Notes: a model not told the origin generated them from the letters alone. Counted from the stretch's first letter, positions 6,547-15,419 are shown. The stretch is 34,290 bases of DNA from JBNJEA01 sp051745395 (GCA_051745395.1 JBNJEA010000014.1:1-34290), one strand, 5' to 3'. Numbers and translations are program-made.

Positions 6547-8874
6547 TTACTTAATACAGACCTTGCGCACTTCCATCAGGTCACAGTGACCGGAAAAGAC
6601 CTTGGCGATACCATCTTGTTTCAGGGTGGTCATCCCCTCGGCCACGGCCTGATCGCGTATTTCGCTCATCATGGCACGATTCTGGATCTGCTGCTTGATG
6701 CCGTCGGAGCCGATGAGCAGTTCATGAATCCCCATGCGGCCGCGGTATCCGGAGTTGTTGCAGGCCGGACAGCCCTTGGGTTTAAAAAGGGCCAGATCCT
6801 CGTTGTAGTCAATATCCATTTGCGTCTGAAAGGCTTCCGGGTCGTATTCCCGGACCAGTTCATCGAATTCTTCCCGGCTGGGATGGTATGCTTCCTTGCA
6901 ATCCTTGCAAAGGGTTCGCACCAGACGTTGGGCCATGATACACAGCAGGGCATCAGCGAAGTTAAAGGGGTCCATGCCCATGTCCAAAAGCCGGGTTACG
7001 GTTTCCGGGGCGCTGTTGGTATGGAGTGTGGAAAAAACAAGGTGGCCGGTCAGCGAGGCCTCAATGCCCATCTGGGTCGTTTCCCGGTCCCGCATTTCCC
7101 CGACCATGATAATATCGGGGTCAGCCCGGAGAAACGCCCGCATGGCCGAGGCAAAATCATAGCCGATTTTGGGTTTGACCTGGACCTGGCGCAGGCCCTT
7201 CTGGGTGATTTCCACCGGGTCTTCGGCAGTCCAGATCTTGCGGTCCACATTGTTGATGTAGCCCAGCGCCGAATGCAGCGTGGTGGTTTTACCGGAACCG
7301 GTCGGCCCGCAGACCAGAATCATCCCGTAGGGGCTGGAAACCGATTTGACGAATTCGTTATAGTTACGTTCGGAAAACCCCATCCGGTCTAAGGGCAGCG
7401 GTTCACCGGCGGCCAGAATCCGCATGACCACATCTTCGAGACCGCCCTGGGTCGGCACCGTGGCCACACGAAGTTCGATGTCCTTGCCCCCGTATTTCTT
7501 GAACTTGATTTTGCCGTCCTGGGGCTTTCTGCGTTCTGCGATATCCAATTCCGCCATGATCTTGATGCGCGCGACCACGGCGTTTTTATAGCTGTATGGG
7601 ATCGTTTGGTAGATGCTGCACGCGCCATCGACCCGGACGCGGACCCGGGTGTTTTGTTTGCCGGGATACGGTTCGAGGTGGATATCGGAAGCCCCCCGCT
7701 CATAAGCATCCAGAATCATTTTGTTGACCACCTGCACCACGGCGCTGCTTTCCTCGCTGACCGTGGCGGCCTCTTCCTCCATTTCCTCGTCATCGTCCTG
7801 GAGCTGGGAGATGATTTCATCGATGGAGGCCTGCTTTTTTTCATCCTGGGTGAAGTGCTTGATGATATCGAGAATGTCTTGTTTAAACGAAACGGCGAGT
7901 TTGACCTTTCGGCCGGGAAACAGGGTCTTGATTTCGTCAATGCGCTTGAGGTCATCCGGGTTGTCAATGGCGATTAAGACATCGTCGCCTTCCGAGCGGA
8001 TGGGCACCCAGATGTTTTTGCGCATGAACGGCACCTTCAATCCCCTCAGCAGCTCCCCGGGAATGGGCAGGTCCTTGCGGTATTCAATGAAGGGGATTTC
8101 AAAATAACGGGCCAGCGCCTCGCCCACTTCCGCTTTGGGAAGCTTCATGTCCTCGACGAGCACGGTCTCCATGGGCTTTTTCTGCTCCCGGGACCGGGCG
8201 ATGGCGTCGTTTAGCTCCTTGCGGGTCATGATGTGGTTTTCCAGCAGGTAATCGAACTTGGACTTGCGGCTGGTGGCCATTTTCTTCTGCTTGTACAGGG
8301 CAATGCCCATGATTTTGGCCAGCTCATTGACATTTTCCTCGTCGCCTTCGGTAAAGGGGCCGCCTTCTTTGCGATTGATCAACTGAATCACACCAAGGAC
8401 GAAGGATTTGAAAATAATGGGTGCCACCATCACCTGCCGGGTTTGAAAACCGGTTTTCTGGTCCCATGTGGCATTGAATTTCAAGGCGGGATCGATTTTT
8501 AGCAGTTCTTGCTGATCGTAAACATCCTTGATATTGAGCACTTTCTGGTTGGCCGCGCAATAGCCGGCAATGCTGCTGTTGGCAATCGGCAGACGGATTT
8601 CGGAGACTTCATCGCCGGATTTAAACCGGGACACGAGTTCCCGCTTGACCCCGTCGACATAGTAGATGGTAATCCGTTCCGCCCCGACCAGATCGATGAT
8701 GTCATCTTTGAGATCGATTAAGATCTCGTCGAGGTTAAATGCCGCATATATGGCATTGCTGATTTCCTGGAGCCGGGTGCGGTATTCGACTTCGGATTTC
8801 AGGTGGTGGACATCGGGTTCACCGTTTTGTTTCGTTGCCCGGGGATTGACATTTACGGAACTCGACTCGGCCAT
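6547..8874 (-). CDS. GspE/PilB-family ATPase with N-terminal GAF domain
   Basis: The product has 775 residues, about 200 more than a usual PilB/GspE. Domains in order: GAF (about 45-195, with a short coiled lead-in), an MshEN/T2SSE-N domain (about 205-345), an acidic linker (about 355-372) and the secretion ATPase (about 378-775). The ATPase has Walker A GPTGSGKTT at 523-531, an Asp box EDPVE, Walker B with VGEMRDRET near 591, the His box HLVFSTLHTN at 611-620, and the zinc cysteines C656/C659 and C702/C705. Such enzymes power type IV pilus extension or type II secretion. No other pilus or secretion gene is in the window, so the machine it serves is unknown. GGAGG precedes the ATG. Confidence 0.9.
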   Translation of the reverse strand: MAESSSVNVNPRATKQNGEPDVHHLKSEVEYRTRLQEISNAIYAAFNLDEILIDLKDDIIDLVGAERITIYYVDGVKRELVSRFKSGDEVSEIRLPIANSSIAGYCAANQKVLNIKDVYDQQELLKIDPALKFNATWDQKTGFQTRQVMVAPIIFKSFVLGVIQLINRKEGGPFTEGDEENVNELAKIMGIALYKQKKMATSRKSKFDYLLENHIMTRKELNDAIARSREQKKPMETVLVEDMKLPKAEVGEALARYFEIPFIEYRKDLPIPGELLRGLKVPFMRKNIWVPIRSEGDDVLIAIDNPDDLKRIDEIKTLFPGRKVKLAVSFKQDILDIIKHFTQDEKKQASIDEIISQLQDDDEEMEEEAATVSEESSAVVQVVNKMILDAYERGASDIHLEPYPGKQNTRVRVRVDGACSIYQTIPYSYKNAVVARIKIMAELDIAERRKPQDGKIKFKKYGGKDIELRVATVPTQGGLEDVVMRILAAGEPLPLDRMGFSERNYNEFVKSVSSPYGMILVCGPTGSGKTTTLHSALGYINNVDRKIWTAEDPVEITQKGLRQVQVKPKIGYDFASAMRAFLRADPDIIMVGEMRDRETTQMGIEASLTGHLVFSTLHTNSAPETVTRLLDMGMDPFNFADALLCIMAQRLVRTLCKDCKEAYHPSREEFDELVREYDPEAFQTQMDIDYNEDLALFKPKGCPACNNSGYRGRMGIHELLIGSDGIKQQIQNRAMMSEIRDQAVAEGMTTLKQDGIAKVFSGHCDLMEVRKVCIK

Positions 8875-8991
8875 TTACAACCTCCGTTGTATTATCCTAT
8901 TGTCTCGTAGTCGATACGGACATGATTTTCGCATAAAGTAAGCAATTTCGGTTTCGGGTTGCCGCGGCGGTGCCCGGCGTTCAGATCAAAA

Positions 8992-9318
8992 TTACTCATT
9001 ATCGGAATCCGGGCCGGCAGGATAGAGCAACCCGTAGATTTTTTTGACACCGCCTCCGATTAAAATGATGCTGACCAGATAGAGGGTAAATCGAATCAGC
9101 AGGGCTGCTGTGGCAAGGGTTTCAATATCGGCCACATTGCGCATCACCACGGAAATGCGGAAAAAAAAGGCCACGCCCATGGCGATCAAAGCGATGGCCC
9201 AGATCCATTGTATCGTTTGGGCCGGAGTCAATTGTTTGCCGGAAAACATGGAATGCAGTCTTTCATCGAAGTTTGGGTATGGAAAAATCATCGCCGGTGC
9301 CGGCGGCGCCGAAGCCAC
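8992..9318 (-). CDS. small membrane protein of unknown function
   Basis: A frame of up to 108 residues with two predicted membrane helices (IWAIALIAMGVAFFF and LYLVSIILIGGG) separated by about 30 residues. I do not recognise the family. The start is uncertain: GTG at 9318 or ATG at 9291 (MIFPYPNF), neither with a clear ribosome site, and the first residues before the ATG are a low-complexity Ala/Pro stretch. The C-terminus is short, acidic and probably cytoplasmic. It lies 117 nt upstream of the ATPase gene in the same orientation, and divergent from the GNAT-nitrilase gene. Confidence 0.6.
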   Translation of the reverse strand: MASAPPAPAMIFPYPNFDERLHSMFSGKQLTPAQTIQWIWAIALIAMGVAFFFRISVVMRNVADIETLATAALLIRFTLYLVSIILIGGGVKKIYGLLYPAGPDSDNE

Positions 9319-9443
9319 CGAAGCGTTTGCAGCGGCCCGGGCGCCAGCCGCAGTCCGGTCACATCCTTATATGTTTTCTATAGCCTTAATATCGGTTCAT
9401 GTCAACTTGGTTTCATTATCAGGCGATTGGGGTAACCATTGGT

Positions 9444-9457
9444 TTTTGTATACAAAA
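9444..9457. promoter_or_regulatory. 14-bp perfect palindrome, possible operator
   Basis: TTTTGTATACAAAA is fully self-complementary. It lies in the 275-nt divergent spacer, 63 nt upstream of the -35 element of the GNAT-nitrilase promoter. The core TTGTATACAA resembles operators of FadR/GntR-type regulators; this is a resemblance, not an identification. The rest of the spacer is A/T-rich and shows no gene. Confidence 0.45.
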
Positions 9458-9519
9458 CACTATTTCGATGAATCCCCTTATTATATTATCGGCCTTTGAT
9501 GCCGGAGATTTAATTTTAC

Positions 9520-9548
9520 TTGTTCCCCGATGGGTAAATGGCTATACT
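9520..9548 (+). promoter_or_regulatory. sigma-70-type promoter of the GNAT-nitrilase gene
   Basis: TTGTTC (9520-9525) and TATACT (9543-9548) are separated by 17 nt, matching 4/6 and 5/6 of consensus. The predicted start is near 9555, about 40 nt before the ATG at 9594, with an AAAGAGG ribosome site between. Confidence 0.6.
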
Positions 9549-9593
9549 TTTCAAACTTATTTGCAAGTCAATTCAAAAAGAAAGAGGTTTTAC

Positions 9594-11141
9594 ATGGAGA
9601 TCAACCCGGAGCAGCACTCGGAACATAAACTCAGCTTACGAAGTCTGACCCATTCCGACTATGAAGATATAAGGGAGATCATGGAACTGGTCTATCCCGG
9701 CATGGGCGCCTGGGACCGGAGCGAATTCACGGACTTGATCGATCGATTCCCCGAGGGCCAGATCTGTATCGAGGACAAGGGCAAGGTGATTTCGGCCGCC
9801 CTGGCCATCATGGTCAACAGCTATGACTATGAAGCCAAACACACCTACGAGGACGTCATCGGCAAGGGCCGGTTAAACAATCACGACCCGGACGGCGACA
9901 TGCTCTACGGCATCGACGTGTTCGTCCACCCGGAATACCGCGGCCTGCGGCTTGGCCGCCGCCTCTATGACGCCCGCAAGGAACTGTGCGAAGAACTCAA
10001 TTTAAAGGGCATCATCTTCGGGGGCCGGATACCGGGCTACCGGGAGCATTCCGATGAGCTCACGCCCCAGCAGTATATCCAGAAGGTCAAAAACAATGAA
10101 ATCTACGACCCGGTGCTTTCCTTCCAGCTATCAAACGATTTCCACATCAAAAAAATCCTCAAGGACTACATGCCCGAAGACCGGGAGTCCCAGTCCTACG
10201 GGATTTTGATGGAATGGAACAACATCTATTATGAAAAACAGAAAAAACTCTTCGGCGGCCGCAAGTCCTATCCCCGCATCGGCGTGGTCCAGTGGCAGAT
10301 GCGCCCCTTTACCTCCTTTGAAGACTTTATGCACCAGGCCGAGTTTTTCGTGGATGCCGTGGCGGGCTACAACTCGGATCTCGTGTTGTTTCCCGAGCTG
10401 CTAAACGCCCCGCTGATGAGCCACTACAGCCAGGAAAATCCCTCAGAGGCCATGCGTTCCATGGCCGAATATACCGAACCGCTGCGAGATGCTTTCGTGC
10501 AGATGGCCCTGGCCTATAATATCAACATTGTGGCCGGCTCCGTCCCGGAATATCAGGATGAACGCCTCTATAACGTCTCCTATCTATGCCGCCGGGACGG
10601 CACCTGGGATTGCCAGTACAAGCTTCACATCACCCCGGATGAATCCCAGTACTGGGGCCTGCAGGGCGGCAGCGATCTCAAGATATTTAATACCGATATC
10701 GGCAAAATCGGAATCCTGATCTGCTACGATGTGGAATTTCCAGAGCTGCCGCGGTATTTGGTGGACAAGGGCATGAACATCCTTTTGATCCCCTACTGGA
10801 CCGACACCAAGAATGCGTACCTGCGCGTACGCCGGTGCGCCCAGTCCCGGGCCATTGAAAACGAATGCTACGTGGCCATCTCCGGCAGCGTCGGCAACCT
10901 GCCCCGGGTGGAAAATATGGACATCCAGTATTCCCAGGCGGCCGTGTTTACGCCGTCGGATTTTGCCTTCCCCCACGATGCCATCGCCGCCGAGGCCACG
11001 CCGAACACGGAAATGACGCTGATGGTGGACCTCGACCTCGACCTTTTGAAGGAATTGCGCCAGCAGGGCAGCGTCCGCAACCTGCAGAGCCGGCGAAGCG
11101 ATTTGTATAAAATCGTCTGGAAGCCCGGAATGCAGCCATAG
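9594..11141 (+). CDS. bifunctional GNAT acetyltransferase / carbon-nitrogen hydrolase (nitrilase) fusion
   Basis: A 515-residue two-domain protein. Residues about 12-205 form a GNAT fold with the acetyl-CoA loop RGLRLG (116-121) after IDVFVHPEY. Residues about 226-500 form a nitrilase-superfamily domain with the catalytic triad Glu268 (LFPELL), Lys343 (QYKLH) and Cys377 (LICYDVEFPE). The same architecture and length occur in a widespread family that includes, as I recall, Bacillus YhcX; the substrate is not known to me. The start at 9594 is set by AAAGAGG and by a promoter that lies downstream of any longer in-frame start. The gene stands alone and converges on the TIGR03545-like gene, with 11 nt between the stops. 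Confidence 0.92.
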   Translation: MEINPEQHSEHKLSLRSLTHSDYEDIREIMELVYPGMGAWDRSEFTDLIDRFPEGQICIEDKGKVISAALAIMVNSYDYEAKHTYEDVIGKGRLNNHDPDGDMLYGIDVFVHPEYRGLRLGRRLYDARKELCEELNLKGIIFGGRIPGYREHSDELTPQQYIQKVKNNEIYDPVLSFQLSNDFHIKKILKDYMPEDRESQSYGILMEWNNIYYEKQKKLFGGRKSYPRIGVVQWQMRPFTSFEDFMHQAEFFVDAVAGYNSDLVLFPELLNAPLMSHYSQENPSEAMRSMAEYTEPLRDAFVQMALAYNINIVAGSVPEYQDERLYNVSYLCRRDGTWDCQYKLHITPDESQYWGLQGGSDLKIFNTDIGKIGILICYDVEFPELPRYLVDKGMNILLIPYWTDTKNAYLRVRRCAQSRAIENECYVAISGSVGNLPRVENMDIQYSQAAVFTPSDFAFPHDAIAAEATPNTEMTLMVDLDLDLLKELRQQGSVRNLQSRRSDLYKIVWKPGMQP

Positions 11142-11152
11142 CTCAATTTCGG

Positions 11153-12901
11153 TTATCCGAGGTTGCCCGGCAGGTCGTCTAACAGGTCGGAACCGAAGTC
11201 CAACCGGTTTTCCAGCTCCCGTTCAATGGCCTGGAAACCGGAGAAGCCGGATTGTACCGCACCGATTTCCTTTTCGGTCCGCTGCGAAATTTCTTGCTTC
11301 AAACGGCTTTTCAATGCCGTCTGCTGTTGGTCGATGACCCGTTTGAGGCCGGCCGAAAGCGAATCGTCCATATCCGATTCAATCCGGATGTCGGGTTGGC
11401 TGAGCCGCCCGGCCAATTTCAGGGTAACATCAAAGGCATCGATGCCCTCGAGAACGTCGGCAAGGCCGCGGGCAAGCGCATCGCCGGATTTTTCGGAGGC
11501 CACATTGAAACGGGCTGAGCCCACCCGGGCGGATAACTCGGCGTCAAGGACCGCACCGGCGACTTTTATCCGGCCGTTTGCCGATTTTAAATCAGCGGCA
11601 TCCAACCCAATTCTATATCCCGATTGATCCAGCAATTGCATATCCGATAACGGCATCCGGTCAAGCTGGATATCGGCCCGGTCTTCGGGGTTGTCGGCAT
11701 CCCGGCGGTCAATGCGGCCGGAAATATCGAGTGCTGCGACATTTTTGAGCCGGTCGCCGGAAAACGCAAAGCGCAGCGGCCGGCCGAGCACCGTCTGGTC
11801 CGAGGAAATGTCTTTGATCCGGCCGGACATCTGCCCGGCCGGAACCATGGCCGAGGTATCGAGCCGCTTGATCCAGAAGTCCGGCACGGGCTCGGCAAAT
11901 TCAACGTCAATCCCCCTGCCCCGCTGCTTTTCGGGTTCGCTGACTTCGGATCGGCCCATACGGGCGAGATACGGCTGCAGCCGCTGATACCATGTCAAAC
12001 CGGTTTCCACCCATTGGGCATACTTGGGTCCGAAAACCAGCGCGGACATGTTGCCGAGGCCCTTTGGCGAAAGGCTGTATTTTTCCATCAACCGGTCGGC
12101 ATCTTTTGCCGGTGCGGCCTGCAATGCGGCAATCCGGTCTCGGAACGCAGAGCGGGCATCGGACAAGGCCGTTTTGGTGTTTTTCAGGGCATCGAGATCT
12201 TTTTTAATATCGCTTTTTACTTTTCGGATTTCATCGGCCTTGCCAATGGCGCCCAGGACACCGCCCGGCTTTTTGATGTCTTTTCGGATGCCCTCCACGC
12301 GCTTTTCATAGGCCGTAAAGGTTTGTTTATCGGGGAGGTTTTCGAGTTGCTGGGTAAAATTCTGCCGGGTGGCTTCGATGTCGGCCTGGAGCTTTTGAGC
12401 TTCGGCCACCGTGGTTAATTTTTCTTTTTGCAAAATCTCTTCGGCATTTTCAAATGATACCGAGGGCAATTTTTGCAGCGGGGCCTTGATTTTTTCGCCG
12501 ATGCCGGGCCCTTTTTTTTCCGGCTGCTGTTTTTCCGGCAACGCGCCGGAGGTTTTGCGTTTCGTGTCAAAGGCCACGCCCGTCATTGCTGCTTCTTCGA
12601 TGACGATGCGGCGCTTGATCAGATGGCCGGTGTTAAAACGCATGTCGATATTGTCGGCAACAAAGGCATTGCGCATCGGCTTTTCCGGATTTGCAACGGC
12701 GAGGTGTCCCATCTCCAGGCCCAGGGGAAACAGAGTTACATCCACCGATTCAAGTTCGACTTTGGCCCCGACTGCCCGGCTGCCCTTGGATTCCACCAGG
12801 TGTTTGACGACATCGTCGACCAAAAGATACCAGATCCCGCAGCCGGCGGCGACAATAACAGCAAAAACAATCAGTCCGGGCCATCGAATCCATCTTGTCA
12901 T
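11153..12901 (-). CDS. TIGR03545-like / AsmA-type envelope protein
   Basis: The 582-residue protein has one N-terminal membrane helix (about residues 7-27) and a large periplasmic part. After the helix comes an AsmA-like start (VELESVDVTLFPLGLEMGHL, then NADNIDMRF-type strands), a long Lys/Glu/Gln-rich helical stretch (about 105-265) and a C-terminal beta-rich region with repeated D-I-S-G-R-I and DIRIESDMD strands. It matches my memory of the uncharacterised family TIGR03545. The start at 12901 overlaps the stop of the upstream gene as ATGA, with GGAGGGGG in front, so the pair is translationally coupled; a start at 12916 is less likely. By analogy with AsmA-like proteins a role in lipid transport or outer-membrane homeostasis is possible, but this is inference. 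Confidence 0.75.
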   Translation of the reverse strand: MTRWIRWPGLIVFAVIVAAGCGIWYLLVDDVVKHLVESKGSRAVGAKVELESVDVTLFPLGLEMGHLAVANPEKPMRNAFVADNIDMRFNTGHLIKRRIVIEEAAMTGVAFDTKRKTSGALPEKQQPEKKGPGIGEKIKAPLQKLPSVSFENAEEILQKEKLTTVAEAQKLQADIEATRQNFTQQLENLPDKQTFTAYEKRVEGIRKDIKKPGGVLGAIGKADEIRKVKSDIKKDLDALKNTKTALSDARSAFRDRIAALQAAPAKDADRLMEKYSLSPKGLGNMSALVFGPKYAQWVETGLTWYQRLQPYLARMGRSEVSEPEKQRGRGIDVEFAEPVPDFWIKRLDTSAMVPAGQMSGRIKDISSDQTVLGRPLRFAFSGDRLKNVAALDISGRIDRRDADNPEDRADIQLDRMPLSDMQLLDQSGYRIGLDAADLKSANGRIKVAGAVLDAELSARVGSARFNVASEKSGDALARGLADVLEGIDAFDVTLKLAGRLSQPDIRIESDMDDSLSAGLKRVIDQQQTALKSRLKQEISQRTEKEIGAVQSGFSGFQAIERELENRLDFGSDLLDDLPGNLG

Positions 12902-13419
12902 ACCGACCCCCTCCATCCGGAAACCTTCCGATACGCCGAATAAATCCGGCTGGCCTTGACCATCTGGACAAGGCGCGTTTTTTCAATCCAGGACATGAAA
13001 TGCTCCCGATACTTGACAATGGCGGCATTGGCCCCGAAATACAGCGGCAGCACCAAAACCAGGGAAACCACGAAACCGCCCATTACCATCGTGTTGGCAA
13101 ACCGCGTCAGGTGCCAGAAGGCCGAGCCGTACAGCAGCGTCCAGAACCCGTTTAGGGCGTCGGAGGACAGCAATGCCAGGCCTAGCCGGTGAAACAGCGG
13201 ATCCAGCACAAACCCCACTGCGGAAAAAACCAGCCAGCCCAATATAAAGCCGGTGAGATTGACCCGCAGAACCAGCACCAATAAAAGCACGATCAGGTGC
13301 TGGAGCGTAATCATCGGCATGAATGCAAAAAACAGGGCCAGGCAGAGGGCCGCGCTGATTTGTCCGGGCGCGGCTTCGGCATTTAACACCTTCAACAGTT
13401 TGGCCAGCAGGGTGATCAT
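12898..13419 (-). CDS. TIGR03546/DUF2062-like integral membrane protein
   Basis: A 173-residue hydrophobic protein with about four membrane helices (for example ALCLALFFAFMPMITL, LIVLLLVLVLRV, FILGWLVFSAVGFVL and VVSLVLVLPLYFG) and a basic C-terminal tail (KASRIYSAYRKVSGWRG). The pattern PGQISAALCLALFFAFMP is like DUF2062 proteins and fits family TIGR03546, whose genes sit next to TIGR03545 genes. AAGGAAAGG precedes the ATG and a promoter lies at 13473-13501. Its stop overlaps the start of the TIGR03545-like gene by 4 nt. No function is known to me. Confidence 0.75.
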   Translation of the reverse strand: MITLLAKLLKVLNAEAAPGQISAALCLALFFAFMPMITLQHLIVLLLVLVLRVNLTGFILGWLVFSAVGFVLDPLFHRLGLALLSSDALNGFWTLLYGSAFWHLTRFANTMVMGGFVVSLVLVLPLYFGANAAIVKYREHFMSWIEKTRLVQMVKASRIYSAYRKVSGWRGSV

Positions 13420-13472
13420 GTTGCCTTTCCTTTCGACGATTGCGTTTTCGTTTCCGAAACAAACCGTTTAGA

Positions 13473-13501
13473 AATATATGAGCAGTTTAGGAAATAAGCA
13501 A
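13473..13501 (-). promoter_or_regulatory. sigma-70-type promoter of the TIGR03546/TIGR03545 pair
   Basis: On the minus strand TTGCTT (13501-13496) and TATATT (13478-13473) are spaced by 17 nt. The -10 matches 5/6 and the -35 only 3/6. The predicted start is near 13466, about 47 nt upstream of the ATG at 13419. Confidence 0.5.
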
Positions 13502-13503
13502 GC

Positions 13504-13524
13504 AATAAAAGGCGTTAGAGACGC
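13504..13524 (-). terminator. weak candidate terminator after the ABC-F gene
   Basis: Overlapping the ABC-F stop codon, GCGT and ACGC flank a 5-nt loop and are followed on the minus strand by CTTTTATT. The stem is only 4 bp, so termination efficiency is doubtful. Confidence 0.3.
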
Positions 13525-15410
13525 TAGAAGGGCCGCTGTGCTTCTAACTCGGAAAGCCGGTCTTCAAACGACGCCCGGTGCTGTTCGGCTTCAGCGGTCA
13601 AAGATTCCAGGCGGTCGAATGCGGCATCGATGTTTTGCTGGCAGGCGTGGATGGCCTGGGACAGTTCGGCGATTTTGCTGCCGGCGCCGGTATTGGAGGC
13701 GGCCTGCATCTTCTGCTGCAGGCTTTCGAGTTCGTTTTCCCAGTCGGTGATGTGGTTTTCCAATTCAGCGATTTCATCGTCGATGGGCTTTAAAAGGCGG
13801 GCTTTTTCATTGATCAGGGCCGATCGCCGCTGGCGGTATTCCTTTTTGCTCAGCATCGCATTGTCGGCACAAGAGAGGTTTTCGGCAGCATCAGCACCGG
13901 GCGTTGCCGGCTTTGCCTCGGCTTCGTCGCCCCACCCCACGGTTTCCAAAAATCGCTGGTACGTGCCGTCAAAGACTTCAATGGTGTCGTTTTGAAACAC
14001 GATCAAACGGTCGGCCAGGGCGTGTAAAAACATTTCATTGTGGGTCACCATCACCACCGCCCCGTCGAAATTGTCAATGGCGGAAAGCAGCGCGTCGGCC
14101 GATTCCATGTCAAAATGGTTGGTCGGCTCGTCGAGCAGCAGAAAATTGGCCGGCGTGGCCAGGAGCCTGCCCAGCATGATCCGGCATTTTTCGCCGCCGG
14201 ACAACACCTTGATCTTTTTAAAGGCCAGATCTCCTTCAAACATCATGGCGCCGCAGATATTGCGGGCCGCCTGCCGGCTCATTTCTGGGTTGGCGGCTGC
14301 AATTTCTTCTTCCACCGTCCGATCGTCGACCAGGGTCTTGATATTGGTCTGTTCAAACAGGGTCTTGGCCACGTTGGGATGGTTTTCAATGCGGCCGGCA
14401 CGAGGGGCCAGATCGTCTGCGAGCAGCCGCAGCAGCGTCGTTTTGCCGGCCCCGTTTCGCCCGACGATGCAGATGCGTTCCCCGGCGCCGACGGTGATGG
14501 AAAAATCGGATATCAGGTCGGGGCCTTGCGGATCATAGGAGAAGGCGAGATTGTCGGCCCGCAGCATGTATTTTCCCGTAAAGGGGCGACTGGTGAAGGA
14601 AAAATCAAGGGTTTTGGCCTTTTCCAGTTTTTCTTTCGGCGTCATTTTGTTTAAGGTCTTGACCCGGGATTGTACCATGCTGGCCAGCCGCGCCTTGGCG
14701 CGAAACCGGTTGATGAACTGCTCGACTTCCTTTTTCCGCTTTTCCTCGTTTATCCGGGTTTTTTCGTAAACCGCTTCTTCCTGGGCGATCTGATCGTAAT
14801 ACTTGGCGGTATCGCCTTCAACCTTCCGGGTTTTTTTACGGTGAATGCCCACCACGTGGGTGACGACCTGATCCATGAAACTGCGGTCATGGGTGATCAG
14901 CAGCAATTCGCCCGGCCAGTTGACCAGAAACCGCTTGATCCACCGAATCGAGGCAATGTCGAGATAATTGGTCGGCTCGTCGAGCAGCAGCATATCCGGC
15001 CGGGACACCAGGACCTTGGCCAGGTTGAGCCGCACCTGGAAGCCGCCGGAAAACCGGGCGGGGCTGCACTGCATATCGGCCGGGGAAAAGCCCAACCCGG
15101 CCAGGATTTTTTCCACCTGCCAGTGCTGACCGGCCGCGTCTGCGGCAAGACCGAGCATGCCCTCTTCCAGAACGGTCGGGGCGGAAAAGTCCAGCGCCTG
15201 GGTGACGTGGCCGATCCGGTAATTTCGGGGATGGCTGATTTCGCCGGCATCCGGGGACTCGATTCCGGCGATCATCCGGACAAGCGTGGTTTTGCCGTAA
15301 CCGTTGCGGCCCACCAGGCCCACGCGCTGCCGGCTGTTGATCTTGAAGCTGACATGATCAAAGAGCACATGATCGCCGTAGCTTTTTTTCAGACCGTCGA
15401 TGCTGAGCAT
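13524..15410 (-). CDS. ABC-F family ATPase
   Basis: The 628-residue protein has two ABC ATPase domains and no membrane helix, the ABC-F layout of ribosome-associated ATPases (EttA, Uup, YbiT, YheS). Domain 1: Walker A GRNGYGKTT (34-42), signature FSGGFQVRL, Walker B LLLDEPTNYLD. A charged linker (about 225-270) joins them. Domain 2: Walker A GRNGAGKTT, signature LSGGEKCRI, Walker B LLLDEPTNHFD. A C-terminal coiled coil (about 530-625) is like that of Uup. The subfamily cannot be fixed by eye. The ATG is 9 nt after the stop of the response regulator, with AAGG between, so the two are co-transcribed. Confidence 0.93.
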   Translation of the reverse strand: MLSIDGLKKSYGDHVLFDHVSFKINSRQRVGLVGRNGYGKTTLVRMIAGIESPDAGEISHPRNYRIGHVTQALDFSAPTVLEEGMLGLAADAAGQHWQVEKILAGLGFSPADMQCSPARFSGGFQVRLNLAKVLVSRPDMLLLDEPTNYLDIASIRWIKRFLVNWPGELLLITHDRSFMDQVVTHVVGIHRKKTRKVEGDTAKYYDQIAQEEAVYEKTRINEEKRKKEVEQFINRFRAKARLASMVQSRVKTLNKMTPKEKLEKAKTLDFSFTSRPFTGKYMLRADNLAFSYDPQGPDLISDFSITVGAGERICIVGRNGAGKTTLLRLLADDLAPRAGRIENHPNVAKTLFEQTNIKTLVDDRTVEEEIAAANPEMSRQAARNICGAMMFEGDLAFKKIKVLSGGEKCRIMLGRLLATPANFLLLDEPTNHFDMESADALLSAIDNFDGAVVMVTHNEMFLHALADRLIVFQNDTIEVFDGTYQRFLETVGWGDEAEAKPATPGADAAENLSCADNAMLSKKEYRQRRSALINEKARLLKPIDDEIAELENHITDWENELESLQQKMQAASNTGAGSKIAELSQAIHACQQNIDAAFDRLESLTAEAEQHRASFEDRLSELEAQRPF

Positions 15411-15419
15411 GAAATTGCC

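Noticed and set aside
6671..6690. Sigma-54 -24/-12 promoter (TGGCAC...)
   Set aside because: It is inside a coding region and the GC element at -12 is missing; no convincing sigma-54 promoter was found in the window.
9399..9593. In-frame extension of the GNAT-nitrilase gene upstream of 9594
   Set aside because: The extension has no ribosome site, and the likely promoter (9520-9548) and strong ribosome site lie inside or after it.
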